Assembly: GCA_020746835.1 (NCBI GenBank)
Contig: JAGPNK010000006.1
Span: forward strand, 434,001 to 498,000
Source of the DNA: Stachybotrys elegans
Lineage: Eukaryota; Ascomycota; Sordariomycetes; Hypocreales; Stachybotryaceae
DNA length: 64,000 bases
Direction of reading: 5' to 3'
How positions within the stretch are numbered: position 1 is the stretch's first letter; every line of letters starts with the position of its first letter. The notes beneath the pieces are model-generated. The model searched no databases. It was not told the DNA's origin and saw only the letters and a list, made by a program, of their open reading frames with translations. Position numbers and translations under genes: made by a program. Positions 55,245-64,000 of the stretch are shown in pieces.

Positions 55245-56390
55245 ATGGAGAACTACCAGAAGCTGGAGAAGGTCGGTGAGGGTAAGTTCCACCAGGCCGC
55301 AGAGCCCAAGACACCTCTGCCTCTGCCGCCGCCCCGCCCGTCTCCTCCAAGACGTCGCCAGAGCTTCGTTTGCTGATGCTGTGCCCAAGGTACCTATGGT
55401 GTCGTGTACAAGGCTCGCGACCTCGCCAACGGCGGCCGCATCGTGGCCTTGAAGAAGATTCGACTCGAAGCCGAGGATGAGGGCGTTCCGAGCACCGCTA
55501 TTCGTGAGATTTCCCTCCTCAAGGAGATGAGGGATGAGAACATTGTGCGGTTGTTCAACATTGTCCACGTCGACGGCCACAAGCTATACCTCGTCTTCGA
55601 GTTCCTCGACCTCGACCTCAAGAAGTACATGGAGGCTCTGCCCGTCTCCGACGGTGGCCGCGGCAAGGCCCTCCCCGAGGGCTCCTCCGCCAAGATTGCA
55701 CACCTGGGCCTCGGTGACCAGGTCATCCGCAAGTTCATGATGCAGCTGTGCGAGGGCATCCGGTACTGCCACTCGCGCCGCGTCCTGCACCGCGACCTGA
55801 AGCCCCAGAACCTGCTCATCGACAAGGAGGGCAACCTGAAGCTGGCAGATTTCGGCCTGGCCCGTGCATTCGGTGTGCCCCTGCGCACCTACACCCACGA
55901 GGTTGTGACGCTGTGGTACAGAGCACCCGAGATTCTTCTCGGAGGCCGACAGTACTCGACCGGCGTCGATATGTGGTCCATAGGCTGCATCTTTGCCGAG
56001 ATGTGCACCCGCAAGCCTCTTTTCCCCGGTGACGCCGAGATTGACGAGATCTTCAAGATCTTCAGGTACGAAGCATCGGTCCATCAGCATTGGGTGGGAG
56101 ACACCCGACTAACATGATCCAGACTTCTCGGAACACCGACAGAAGACGTGTGGCCCGGCATCACCTCGTACCCCGATTTCAAGGCCTCATTCCCCAAGTG
56201 GGAGAGGAATTACAACAAGCCTCTTTGCTCGAACCTCGACGAACACGGCCTCGAGCTTCTCGAGCAGATGCTCGTCTACGACCCGGCCATGCGCATCTCC
56301 GCCAAGCAAGCATGCAACCACCCCTACTTCGAGGAGTACATTGCCGAGCAGCAAGCCGTCACCAGTCGGGCTAATGGCTACTACAACTGA
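55245..56390 (+). CDS. cdk1: Cyclin-dependent kinase 1 (Cdc2/Cdc28)
   Basis: Exons 55245-55281, 55390-56065 and 56123-56390; 326 residues. Gly-rich loop Gly-Glu-Gly-Thr14-Tyr15-Gly with the Wee1 target Tyr15, the cyclin-binding helix Pro-Ser-Thr-Ala-Ile-Arg-Glu, catalytic [11 protein letters not shown], and activation-loop Thr in Thr-Tyr-Thr-His-Glu-Val-Val-Thr. It is the master mitotic kinase, paired with B-type cyclins. About 20 extra residues (Gly/Ser-rich, nt about 55640-55710) lie between the alpha-D region and alpha-E compared with yeast Cdc28. Intron 1 (108 bp) splits the Gly-rich loop codon. A spacer of 1.65 kb with a 5S gene follows. Confidence 0.97.
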
Positions 56391-57372
56391 GGCAGCTACG
56401 GAACCGCTTAATTCGTTGTTTTTCAAGGGGCATGGCGTCCGCGATCCACTGTTTTAGGATACTGACATGGCTATGTCGGAAATGAAGCTGAACTATGCAG
56501 GCATGGTTATGAGTACACGAGAGAAAGAAGAAATCTCGCCCAGCGGCACGATGCGATCCCTCTCCGCACGTATTGCTAGGCTAGTGCAGGTCATGCCTAC
56601 CTGCTCTCCACCGTACCTGTCCAGGCCTGCTCGCGAGGACGCTGATCGAGGCAGAAGGGCTGGGGAAGTTAGCGGGCGTGAGGGGAGGGTGTTGCTGGGC
56701 CTGTAATGGCCGTGGAGACGTGGAGCAAGTTTTCTGCGAGAGAGGACGATGCTAGCAATAGGCATCTTTGTCTTATCACGATGTACATATCCAGAGGCTG
56801 GGCCGAACTGTGGCCCTGGGGGAATGAGAGAGAGCAAAACACAAGTCATTCAACGCCTCTTTGTCCGTTTAATGATTGACAAGATCGAGCTGTCATACGC
56901 TACACCTTCCCAATGATCGTAAAGTGCAGTATAACAACACTTGACTTGATAGCATTGGCATTAGGGGATGTGACCAACTTGTAGACTGTCACCCATATAA
57001 ACAAAGGGCATAAAAAGGTTGAGACAAAACACAGCAGGAAGTAAGGGAAACGAGCGCTTGAACAAGTATCTAATTGGAGCCCTAGTGTAGCAGGACAACA
57101 TATACACACAAGATATATGTGATAACCTATGAGTGGTGATACACCGGCAACTTGGAACATCACGAACACTTCTACTACTTACTTTTGCAACTTGAGAATA
57201 TGGCACGACAGCTTGCTCAAAGGTAATCTGTCAGTTTACGTATTCGTTTTCCCCATACCGTGCTGTTAGTGATGGTCCATAACTTGGCATCGCTGGGACC
57301 CTATGGTCGATAGTGTTTACCAGCCTCCCACACAAGCAAGGAATAAGTATTGCCTTTGCCTCCCGGGCTCTC

Positions 57373-57491
57373 ACATACGACCATAGCTACCTGAGAACAT
57401 GGGATCCCGTCCGCTCTCCCTTAATTAAGCAGGCAAGCGGCAGATTAGTAGTTGGGTCGGTGACGACCAGCGAACACCGGCTGTTGTATGT
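57373..57491 (+). rRNA. 5S ribosomal RNA
   Basis: 119 nt starting ACATACGACCATAG and ending GTTGTATGT; the first and last 9 nt pair with one G-U wobble at most to close helix I. The internal promoter is intact: the A-box region AAGCAGGCAAGCGG and the C-box AGTAGTTGGGTCGGTGACG, followed by ACCAGCGAA, are textbook filamentous-ascomycete 5S sequence. A T-run (TTTTCTTTTT) right after the 3' end is the Pol III terminator. A single dispersed 5S gene outside the rDNA array is normal for Pezizomycotina. It appears functional. Confidence 0.93.
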
Positions 57492-57502
57492 TTTCTTTTT
57501 GC
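57492..57502 (+). terminator. Pol III terminator of the 5S gene
   Basis: TTTCTTTTT run on the RNA-like strand directly after helix I of the 5S gene. Confidence 0.75.
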
Positions 57503-58039
57503 TAGAATAGTCCTCGTAGATTATGCTTGTTACAGTTGAGAGTTGGACGTAATATCCCTTCCCGTCAGCATCTGGTTTCTTTTGAATCCCGCATATTGGG
57601 TTGGTTTCGGAACCAGCTGTTGTTTGGTAGGCCCTTGATGTGGCACAACCTCTGATCGCATGGGTTTGTTTCTTGATAGATGGTTATGGCTAACAAGATA
57701 GTCATAACCAATCATACTCGATCACTCATTCATCTGATATTCAATCAGTGGTTGTGGTTGATATGACCAAAAATACTTTGTTGTGCCTGCAGTTATCGAT
57801 CTAGACATGCTTGTTTGCAAACCCACAATCCATCAACACCATGCAGCACCTGCTCTTGCGATTCACGTGATAGAACATCGATATAACGTACCAAGGGGAT
57901 AACGAGCGCATGGGCACATCATATCCTCGCATATACCGGGGTTGCTCAATCCCCTCACCCCGCCCGCATATTCCTTGATCCTCTACGACAAGGGTCTGCA
58001 ACACTCATCCAGCTTACTCAGTACAAGAACATATTCAGC

Positions 58040-59030
58040 ATGGACGGGCCAGTTATCGTATTCATCAGTGGTGTCGGGAAAGGTACGCGGCGATTCATTG
58101 ACTCATCATCGTGTTATACGTTAACACGCCCAGGAATTGGGAGGGGGCTGGCCGAAGCATACCTTCAGCGACCAAACCACGTCGTCGTGGGGAGTATCCG
58201 GGACGAGTCGGCACCCGGCATCGCAGATCTCAAGGCTGCAAAGACGGGCCCAGAGTCCAAGCTGGTGCTCGTGCACATTGAGAGCACTGCCTTTGGCGAC
58301 GCGGCAAAGGCCGTGGATGTCATGCTCGCGGCCGGCATCGACCACGTGGATGTCGTGATTGCCAATGCGGGGGGCAGCTCGCCCGTCCAGCCGTTCGACA
58401 CAATAGACCCGGAGACCATGATGCACGACTACCAGGTCAACGCGCTGGCGCCGCTGGTGCTGTACCAGGCGCTCAAGCCCTTGCTGCAAAAGTCGAGCAG
58501 GTCGCCCAAATGGATCTCGGTCACGAGTGCGGTGGGCTCCGTCGGCGCCATGCCGCACGCGAAATCTTGGGCTTTGCCGTCGTATGGAGCGTCCAAGGCG
58601 GCACTCAACTGGCTGACTGTGTAAGAACCGTGATCCTGCCCGGCGAGCCGCGCCTGTGTCGTGTTGGCTAATGAGTGCTCAAGCGCGATGCATCATCAGA
58701 ATGAGTGGCTCACGGCTGTAGCCATCCATCCTGGGTACGTCTTCCCATTGTCCCGTGTGAATAGGTTCGGTTTGCTCACCTCGTCCCAGTCTTGTTCAGA
58801 CTGGTCCAGGAAACTGGGTCGCTCAACGGCTCATCAAGAAGGAAAAGGCCCCGATTACAATTGAGCTCTGCGTGGAGAGAATGACGGACATCGTGAGGCC
58901 CCCGTGCTGGCTGTGAAACGAGTGCTGAGTGCTGACAACCATGCCCGCTGACCAGATTGACAAAGCAACGCGGCAAGAGACCTCGGGCAAGTTTCTGCGT
59001 GCAATTGAGGGCGCAGAAATGCCGTGGTAG
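58040..59030 (+). CDS. Short-chain dehydrogenase/reductase
   Basis: Exons 58040-58082, 58134-58620, 58684-58734, 58790-58892 and 58956-59030; 252 residues. Classical SDR features: cofactor loop Ser-Gly-Val-Gly-Lys-Gly-Ile-Gly (10-17), Asn-Ala-Gly-Gly (92-95), catalytic Ser146, Tyr165 and Lys169 (Tyr-Gly-Ala-Ser-Lys), then His-Pro-Gly-Leu-Val-Gln-Thr. The Arg after strand beta-2 suggests NADP(H) but this is an inference. The closest type is the norsolorinic-acid-ketoreductase-like group common in fungi; no polyketide synthase or other cluster gene is nearby, so a general carbonyl reductase is as likely. The four introns are 51, 63, 55 and 63 bp, each needed to keep the frame. Confidence 0.88.
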
Positions 59031-59607
59031 AGGAGGGCAGCCAGCCAATGGGACCGTGTATGACAGAGGATTGAGGGATATTGGACGCCGTGTGGTAAGA
59101 TGATGATGGCATCGTGGAAGCTCCGTAAGGTTGACTAATGGAAGGCACTTGCTTACATACTGGCAAGCAAATTGCTCATGAGGCTTTTGCCCCACGAGAA
59201 ACCCGCCCGCGAATCCCAAAGAAGCAGCCAGTGGTTAGCCTACCCGTTGGCCATGATCCCCAATTGCTCGAGTCAACTGCACCAAGCCGCCGGCCTTACC
59301 GAGCTTGTCCTTTCTCTCATGTGACGCCCGAATCATAAAGACAACCTTGGCACCTACCCACGTATGCTTGCTGCTCAAGGGTGAATATTATCAAGCTTCA
59401 ATTCCACGGCGATTTTTTCAGCTACCCCGAGTTCGACTTCTGCCCCTCCATCCCGTCATTCCACCCCTCTCTTCTCTCTTCCCTCCCCTCCAATAATCGA
59501 ACGACCTGCCAAACCCTCCAAAGGCGGAAAAAAAATATCCAAGTAATACCAAACCAACAACCAATCTCCGTGGCCCGGCTACAACCACAACCACACCCAC
59601 ACCCACG
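59031..59607. promoter_or_regulatory. SDR 3' end / RIB3 promoter
   Basis: 577 bp. The last 180 bp are C/T-rich, then CCACACCCACACCCACG just before the RIB3 ATG, typical of a fungal leader. Confidence 0.4.
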
Positions 59608-60362
59608 ATGCCCTCCTCCACCATACCTGCGAGTCAATTCGACTCGATCCCATCTGCCATTGAGGCATTCCGTGCGCCCGCACCCTCTCCCCCCCACCCC
59701 GCTCTCTTACTTACCAATCCTTGGTGGCAGGCAATGGCGAGTTCCTCGTCGTCCTCGACGACCCCTCGCGCGAGAACGAGGCCGACCTCATCATCGCCGC
59801 CCAGGACATCACCACCGAGCAGATGGGCTTCATGATCCACCACTCGTCCGGCTACGTCTGCGCCCCGCTCAGCTCCGACCGCGCCGATGCCCTCGACCTC
59901 CCTCTCATGGTCGAGAAGAGCCAGGACTTTCGCGGCACCGCCTACACCATCTCCATCGACGCCTCCGACCCCATCGTCAGCACCGGCATCAGCGCCCACG
60001 ACCGCGCCCTGACCTGCCGCGTCCTCGCCGACCCCAAGTCCACCGCCGATAGCCTGCGCCGCCCCGGCCACATCCTCCCTCTGCGCTCCGTCCCGGGCGG
60101 CGTCCGTCGCCGCCACGGTCATACCGAGGCTGCTACCGAATTCTGCCGCCTGGCCGGCAAGCACGAGGTCGCCGCCATCTGCGAGGTTGTCGACGAGGGT
60201 GTCGAGGTCCCCGGGCAGGCTGTCCGCTCCGGTGTCGGCATGCTGCGGGGCGATGCTTGCATCGCCTTTGCCAGAAAATGGGGTATCAAGGTCTGCACGA
60301 TAGCTGACCTTGTCGACTACGTCGAGAAGACCGAGGGTAAGCTCCCTGCCAATGGCGCATAG
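59608..60362 (+). CDS. rib3: 3,4-dihydroxy-2-butanone 4-phosphate synthase (RIB3)
   Basis: Exons 59608-59671 and 59731-60362 (59-bp intron, C/T-rich); 231 residues. The active-site loop Asp-Asp-Pro-Ser-Arg-Glu-Asn-Glu-Ala-Asp-Leu (about 31-41) and the second signature Arg-Pro-Gly-His-Ile-Leu-Pro-Leu-Arg with Gly-His-Thr-Glu-Ala (about 150-175) are both intact, as is the C-terminal Cys-Thr-Ile-Ala-Asp-Leu. The enzyme makes the four-carbon precursor of riboflavin from ribulose 5-phosphate, magnesium-dependent. It is monofunctional: no GTP cyclohydrolase II domain follows, as in other fungi. Codon use is strongly C-ending. Confidence 0.96.
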
Positions 60363-63300
60363 TTGCTGATCTGGGGAAGGGGACGGGGGGCGCGCGGAGG
60401 GAAACTGTAGATAGGTTCGTACCACCGTGGTACACATCACGTTTATGGGTCATATTTTCGTACCATTATAGGGTTGGGCGTATCATGTATGCATTATAGA
60501 CAGTGAGTCGTCAAGTTACTCTTTCTCTTGGATAAAAACAGCAACAACAGACCTTGCCTGATCCTGAGCCATGTTTCGTGTCTGCCGCTGACATGAATCG
60601 ATCAGTTCATACACGGCAAGGATTGAATAGAGGTGGCTACTGGGGTAAACGGGGTGGTAGCACCGGCTCTTGATCTTCCAAGTAGCACTCCGTGTAATAT
60701 CTGGAGAACCCGGGGGTTATTGAACCGGGACTCTTGAAGCCGGCGCACCAAAGCCCAGTTGAAACAGGCCGAGCGCAAACTCAGGCTACGGGCGCCAAGC
60801 GACATGATGTCAAATCTGTCGGTTTGATCAACAGGCTCAAGTCGATCCGGCAAATCACTATCGGCATATCAGTCAATGGTACGAGAAGGGTCCAGGAAAT
60901 TACACTACATTGCCAGCGGTTAATCCAGGGGAACGAAAATAAAACAAGACATCTACACCCTTGCTGGTGTCATTGTCATTGTTATTGTTGTTGTCGGCTG
61001 TGCTGGTAAACGCCGACGTGTGATTGGCCACAGAGGCGCCAACACTCCAGCGCGGCCATGGAGGCGACCAGATGGCCAGATTGGTCGAGCAACCGGTAAA
61101 TAGGGACAGAAATAACATGTTGATTAAGCGAAATGAGAGGTTGGTCCTAGAGCGGTGCGGTTATTGAAACGCAGCGCTTGCTGGAGAGCAGAAGCGCCAG
61201 GCGTGGCTTGAGAACTCTAGTATCAACAGGACATAGCCGCGAAGACAATAAACAGCCATGAAACGGCGTGCGAGGGCTGGGATCCGTGGTGGGCCGGGGT
61301 TTTGCTGTTCCGCAGGCTGTGCTGCAGGACCGATCCTGGTGTAAGAGGTGCCTCAGAATGCAAACCAAGGTGCATGTACTTACTGCACATTCTACATACT
61401 ACACACTGCATACATACATAGTCGAAAGCAGGAGGTGGTTATCACAAAAGGGTGAAGCAAATCACGCCACAAATGTGGAAGGCAATGAAGAAGAGGGCAG
61501 AACCAGGCTTTACAGGCATGGTAGGTGAAAGGGCTATGCTTGCATATGTTTTGTGGTGGTTTTTTTTTGCACCGCCGATGCAGGTCTCAGAATCTGAGCA
61601 TCGTCAATGGTCAGCGTCTGGAGGGTGTTGGAGTTCCGAGGGGCGGAGGGCTGAGACATTTGTCATTGTGTCTCGGACGAGTCCGGCAGTTGCGGTAGCC
61701 GGAGGCGGAGGCCTGTGAGTTCCGGGGTAAGGAGATGGAATCGGATGGGGGAGCCTGGGAAGTAAACAAGGTCGGGAACGAGGCGCAGAGCCCTTGCGTG
61801 GATCGTGGATAAGTCATGATTCCTCATCCACGTATCCATCCATCCATCCATCCATCCAAGAGGCGCACACGTCAGTAGCACGGCATGGCATGGCATCGGG
61901 CGGCGGAGGCAGCCACGCCCGTCACATAGCTGGACCGGGATCGAGATGAAGTTTGTTCTGGGAGAAGGGGGGTGTGAGAATTCCAGCCGTCGGCAAGTCG
62001 GAGGCCATGACGATAGGACGCGTGGTAAACAGAAAGGTTAATAAAGGCAACGTTGGTCTAGGCTACTTGGACCACCCGCCAGTGGGGATACCGATGTGCT
62101 GGGACGCCTCGTGTCGTCAGGTCCCTCCTACGGACTGCATCGTGGCAACACGAAAGCTGTAGGTGGCCAACGTCAGAGCGTTGCGCTGGAGATGACAAGA
62201 AGGGGAGGGGGGGTGATGGCAATAAGAAAATAAAAAGTAAAAAAAGCCGAGGCAACGTTGCCCACCGGGATAGCATAGCTGATAGCATCATCAACATTTC
62301 CTCGGCACGTCTTTGCAGCATACTATTGGATCGCACTATTGCACCACTGCTTGAGGCTCATTTCGGTCATGGCGGGCAGGCTCTGTAGGCGTATCCGTGT
62401 GCATGAGCCGGGCCACATGGCGACAGCTGTGTATGTACGGATACCGCACAGCTTTCCCAGCAGGTCATAACGTGCCATGGTGCCCAAGCAGGCAGCCACA
62501 CACCAGACTCGGGTTAGGGCATCGGGGATCAGGGGGGCTGCCCAGCTGACCAGGTCCGCGGGGCAGCGTAGCCTTTGCGTGTCCAAGGGCTGGGTCAGCT
62601 ACCGTTTGCGGATGCTAGGGGGGGTTGGACAGGTGTGCCTGGGGCTGAAAACCAGGTGTGTGCCTGTCTAGTCAGCAGCTCGCCAAGGTGCTGGCCGATA
62701 TCCAGCTGCCAGTCCATACGATCCCTGCCAATGGGCTCGCCTCCTTGCCTGATACCAGCCTGGCTTGCGCACGCACACGGGGAGTTGATCCCGATGCCAG
62801 GGCGGGCGGGAGCGAATGGAAGAGCTGCCGCAGGTCCAGATTGGGTCGAGTTGAAACACGCATTCCAAGTTGGAAGAGCAGCTGTCATCCACTCGTTTGT
62901 GCGTCGACGGCAGTTGTTTGATCTTGGATAGTAAGCTGTTGCATGGAGTAGCGATACATACATGATCAGCGTGGGTGGACAAGGCAGAAAGAAGATGGAT
63001 GGGGCGTGTAGACAAAGACGACAGCCTTCAAAACAGGCTGTTTGACAACGCCTCCCGCGACCAATGCAGGAACTTGCACATTCGGCTGTAGAGGACTTTG
63101 TCAACCTGCGACGCCGCCGTTGCCGTTGCCGCTGGTAGACAGTTTTAAAATTACCAGCAAATATACCAGCCAAGCAATCAACGCATATCTGTCCCGTGCT
63201 CTGTGTCTTCCAATCTATTGTACTTTATTTCGCACAGGCAGGTCCCGGGTAATGAAGGAGGAAATGAGCAAGGCAAGGAAATAAATGGCACCAGCCACAT

Positions 63301-64000
63301 GGAGTGGCCGTGGCACCACAAACCCACGACATGCAGCCACACAGGGTTGGCAGATGAGCAGGGAAGGAAGGAGGAGGAGGAGGGGAGGGAGGGGCAGGAG
63401 GGGCAAGTCAAGTCACGGAACGGGAACCTGTGCACCACTCAAGTGCTCGTCACGCAGCCTCCAACCATCCATCCATCTCCTATCCTTCCGTCTATCGAGA
63501 AGGTCGAGCAGCGCACCCGGTTTCAGACAGGGTGTCCACGCTCCAATCAGATATTCCCGTGCCCAGATCTCGAGGCCCCTTCATCCAACCTTGAAATGGG
63601 CCAGGAGGCACGGATTCGTGATTACAGCGTTGCGTCCAATACATTAGCCTGGCCATGACATCGGCTGCCACCTTTGAGTCCTTTTTTGCCATGCAGCATC
63701 GAGTATCGGAGAGGCACTCATGACACGAAGCCCGACGAAAGCTAGCCACGCTACAACAGCTAGAACAGCTGCTACGGTATGCAGTCTCCAGCATGGCATG
63801 CAAAGATGCAGAGGTTTTTCCTCATGGCCGAGGCGGTGAACCCGCGGTGACCGAGGCGAGAAGAGCCCAGAGCCAACCAGGCCCATCCACTAGTGATCCT
63901 GACTCCCCACCAGGGCCCGATTTGATCGGCTCCAGGCCCCAGATGCGGGCCCGGCGAACCCTTCCAGCCTTCCTTCCCCACGCCCAACACGCTACAGCCT
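60363..64000. other. Long intergenic region, no gene recognised
   Basis: 3.6 kb to the window edge. The open frames are short, mutually overlapping and low in complexity; none shows a motif, signal peptide or consistent splice pattern. Simple repeats: CCAT (61833-61857), GGA-rich (63368-63395), T-run (61560-61567). It may hold regulatory sequence for a gene beyond the window or a non-coding transcript. Confidence 0.5.
61833..61857. repeat. (ATCC)n microsatellite
   Basis: About six ATCC units in the gene-free right end. Confidence 0.85.

Larger units (their letters stand above)
56391..58039. other. Intergenic with 5S rRNA gene
   Basis: 1.65 kb. Apart from the 5S gene (57373-57491) I recognise nothing; 57530-57800 is rich in GGTT/AACC repeats without clear structure. 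Confidence 0.4.

Noticed and set aside
58040..59030. SDR gene as part of a toxin or polyketide cluster
   Set aside because: Neighbours are CDK1, 5S rRNA and RIB3; no synthase, transporter or regulator within the window.
59634..60440. 268-residue minus-strand ORF over RIB3
   Set aside because: Produced by C-ending codon bias of RIB3; Gly/Ala/Asp-rich with no domain.
62595..63173. 192-residue minus-strand ORF in the right-hand gene-free region
   Set aside because: No ATG-proximal signal, biased Arg/Gln and Pro/Ala runs, no motif or plausible intron; other frames are equally open.
1..64000. A new defence system or biosynthetic cluster
   Set aside because: Every intact gene except two accessory ones and the unknown acidic protein belongs to a familiar family, and no set of neighbours forms a coherent new pathway.

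Overview
This window is chromosomal DNA of a filamentous ascomycete (Pezizomycotina, most likely Sordariomycetes; order Hypocreales is a guess). Support: short introns (about 50-100 bp) with GT-AG ends and CTAAC/CTGAC branch sites, single-copy eukaryotic housekeeping genes, a lone dispersed 5S rRNA gene instead of a tandem array, and long CT-rich leaders. Nothing bacterial, viral or plasmid-like was seen.

Layout. 1-5783 (+): the 3' part of the NUP145/Nup98-96 nucleoporin gene, then a small SET-domain gene. 5784-8750: a gene-poor, repeat-bearing stretch with two decayed copies of a coiled-coil gene family, one inside an inverted-repeat structure. 8754-20370: MYST acetyltransferase Sas3 (-), complex I subunit NDUFA1 (+, with a 4-nt microexon), tRNA thiolase NCS6 (-), ribosomal protein L8/eL8 (+), NTF2 (-), secreted beta-lactamase-like hydrolase (-). 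21036-28241 (all -): acidic fungal protein of unknown function, LITAF-domain protein, seipin. 28777-32606 (-): giant F-BAR/SH3 cytokinesis protein carrying three kinds of tandem repeat. 33640-40371 (+): NOT1 scaffold of CCR4-NOT. 40804-41757 (-): PhzF-like enzyme. 45256-50516: GDS1-type winged-helix protein (+), OMS1-like methyltransferase (-), Impact-N-domain protein (+). 51068-53926 (-): a small accessory island (F-box protein, Gfd2/YDR514C-like RNase H-fold protein). 55245-60362 (+): CDK1, a 5S rRNA gene, an SDR oxidoreductase, RIB3. 60363-64000: no gene recognised.

The genes do not form a cluster or pathway. They serve nuclear transport (NUP145, NTF2), chromatin and mRNA control (SAS3, NOT1), translation (eL8, NCS6, 5S), cell division (CDK1, F-BAR protein), lipid droplets (seipin), mitochondria (NDUFA1, OMS1-like) and riboflavin synthesis (RIB3). 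I did not find a new multi-gene system. The best second-look items are the NDUFA1 4-nt microexon, the tetrapeptide array of the F-BAR protein, two apparent reading-frame breaks (21.3 kb, 48.4 kb), the inverted-repeat pseudogene element at 6.2-6.8 kb, and a tRNA-like remnant at 47.0 kb. Exon boundaries were worked out by eye from frame and splice consensus, without transcript evidence.
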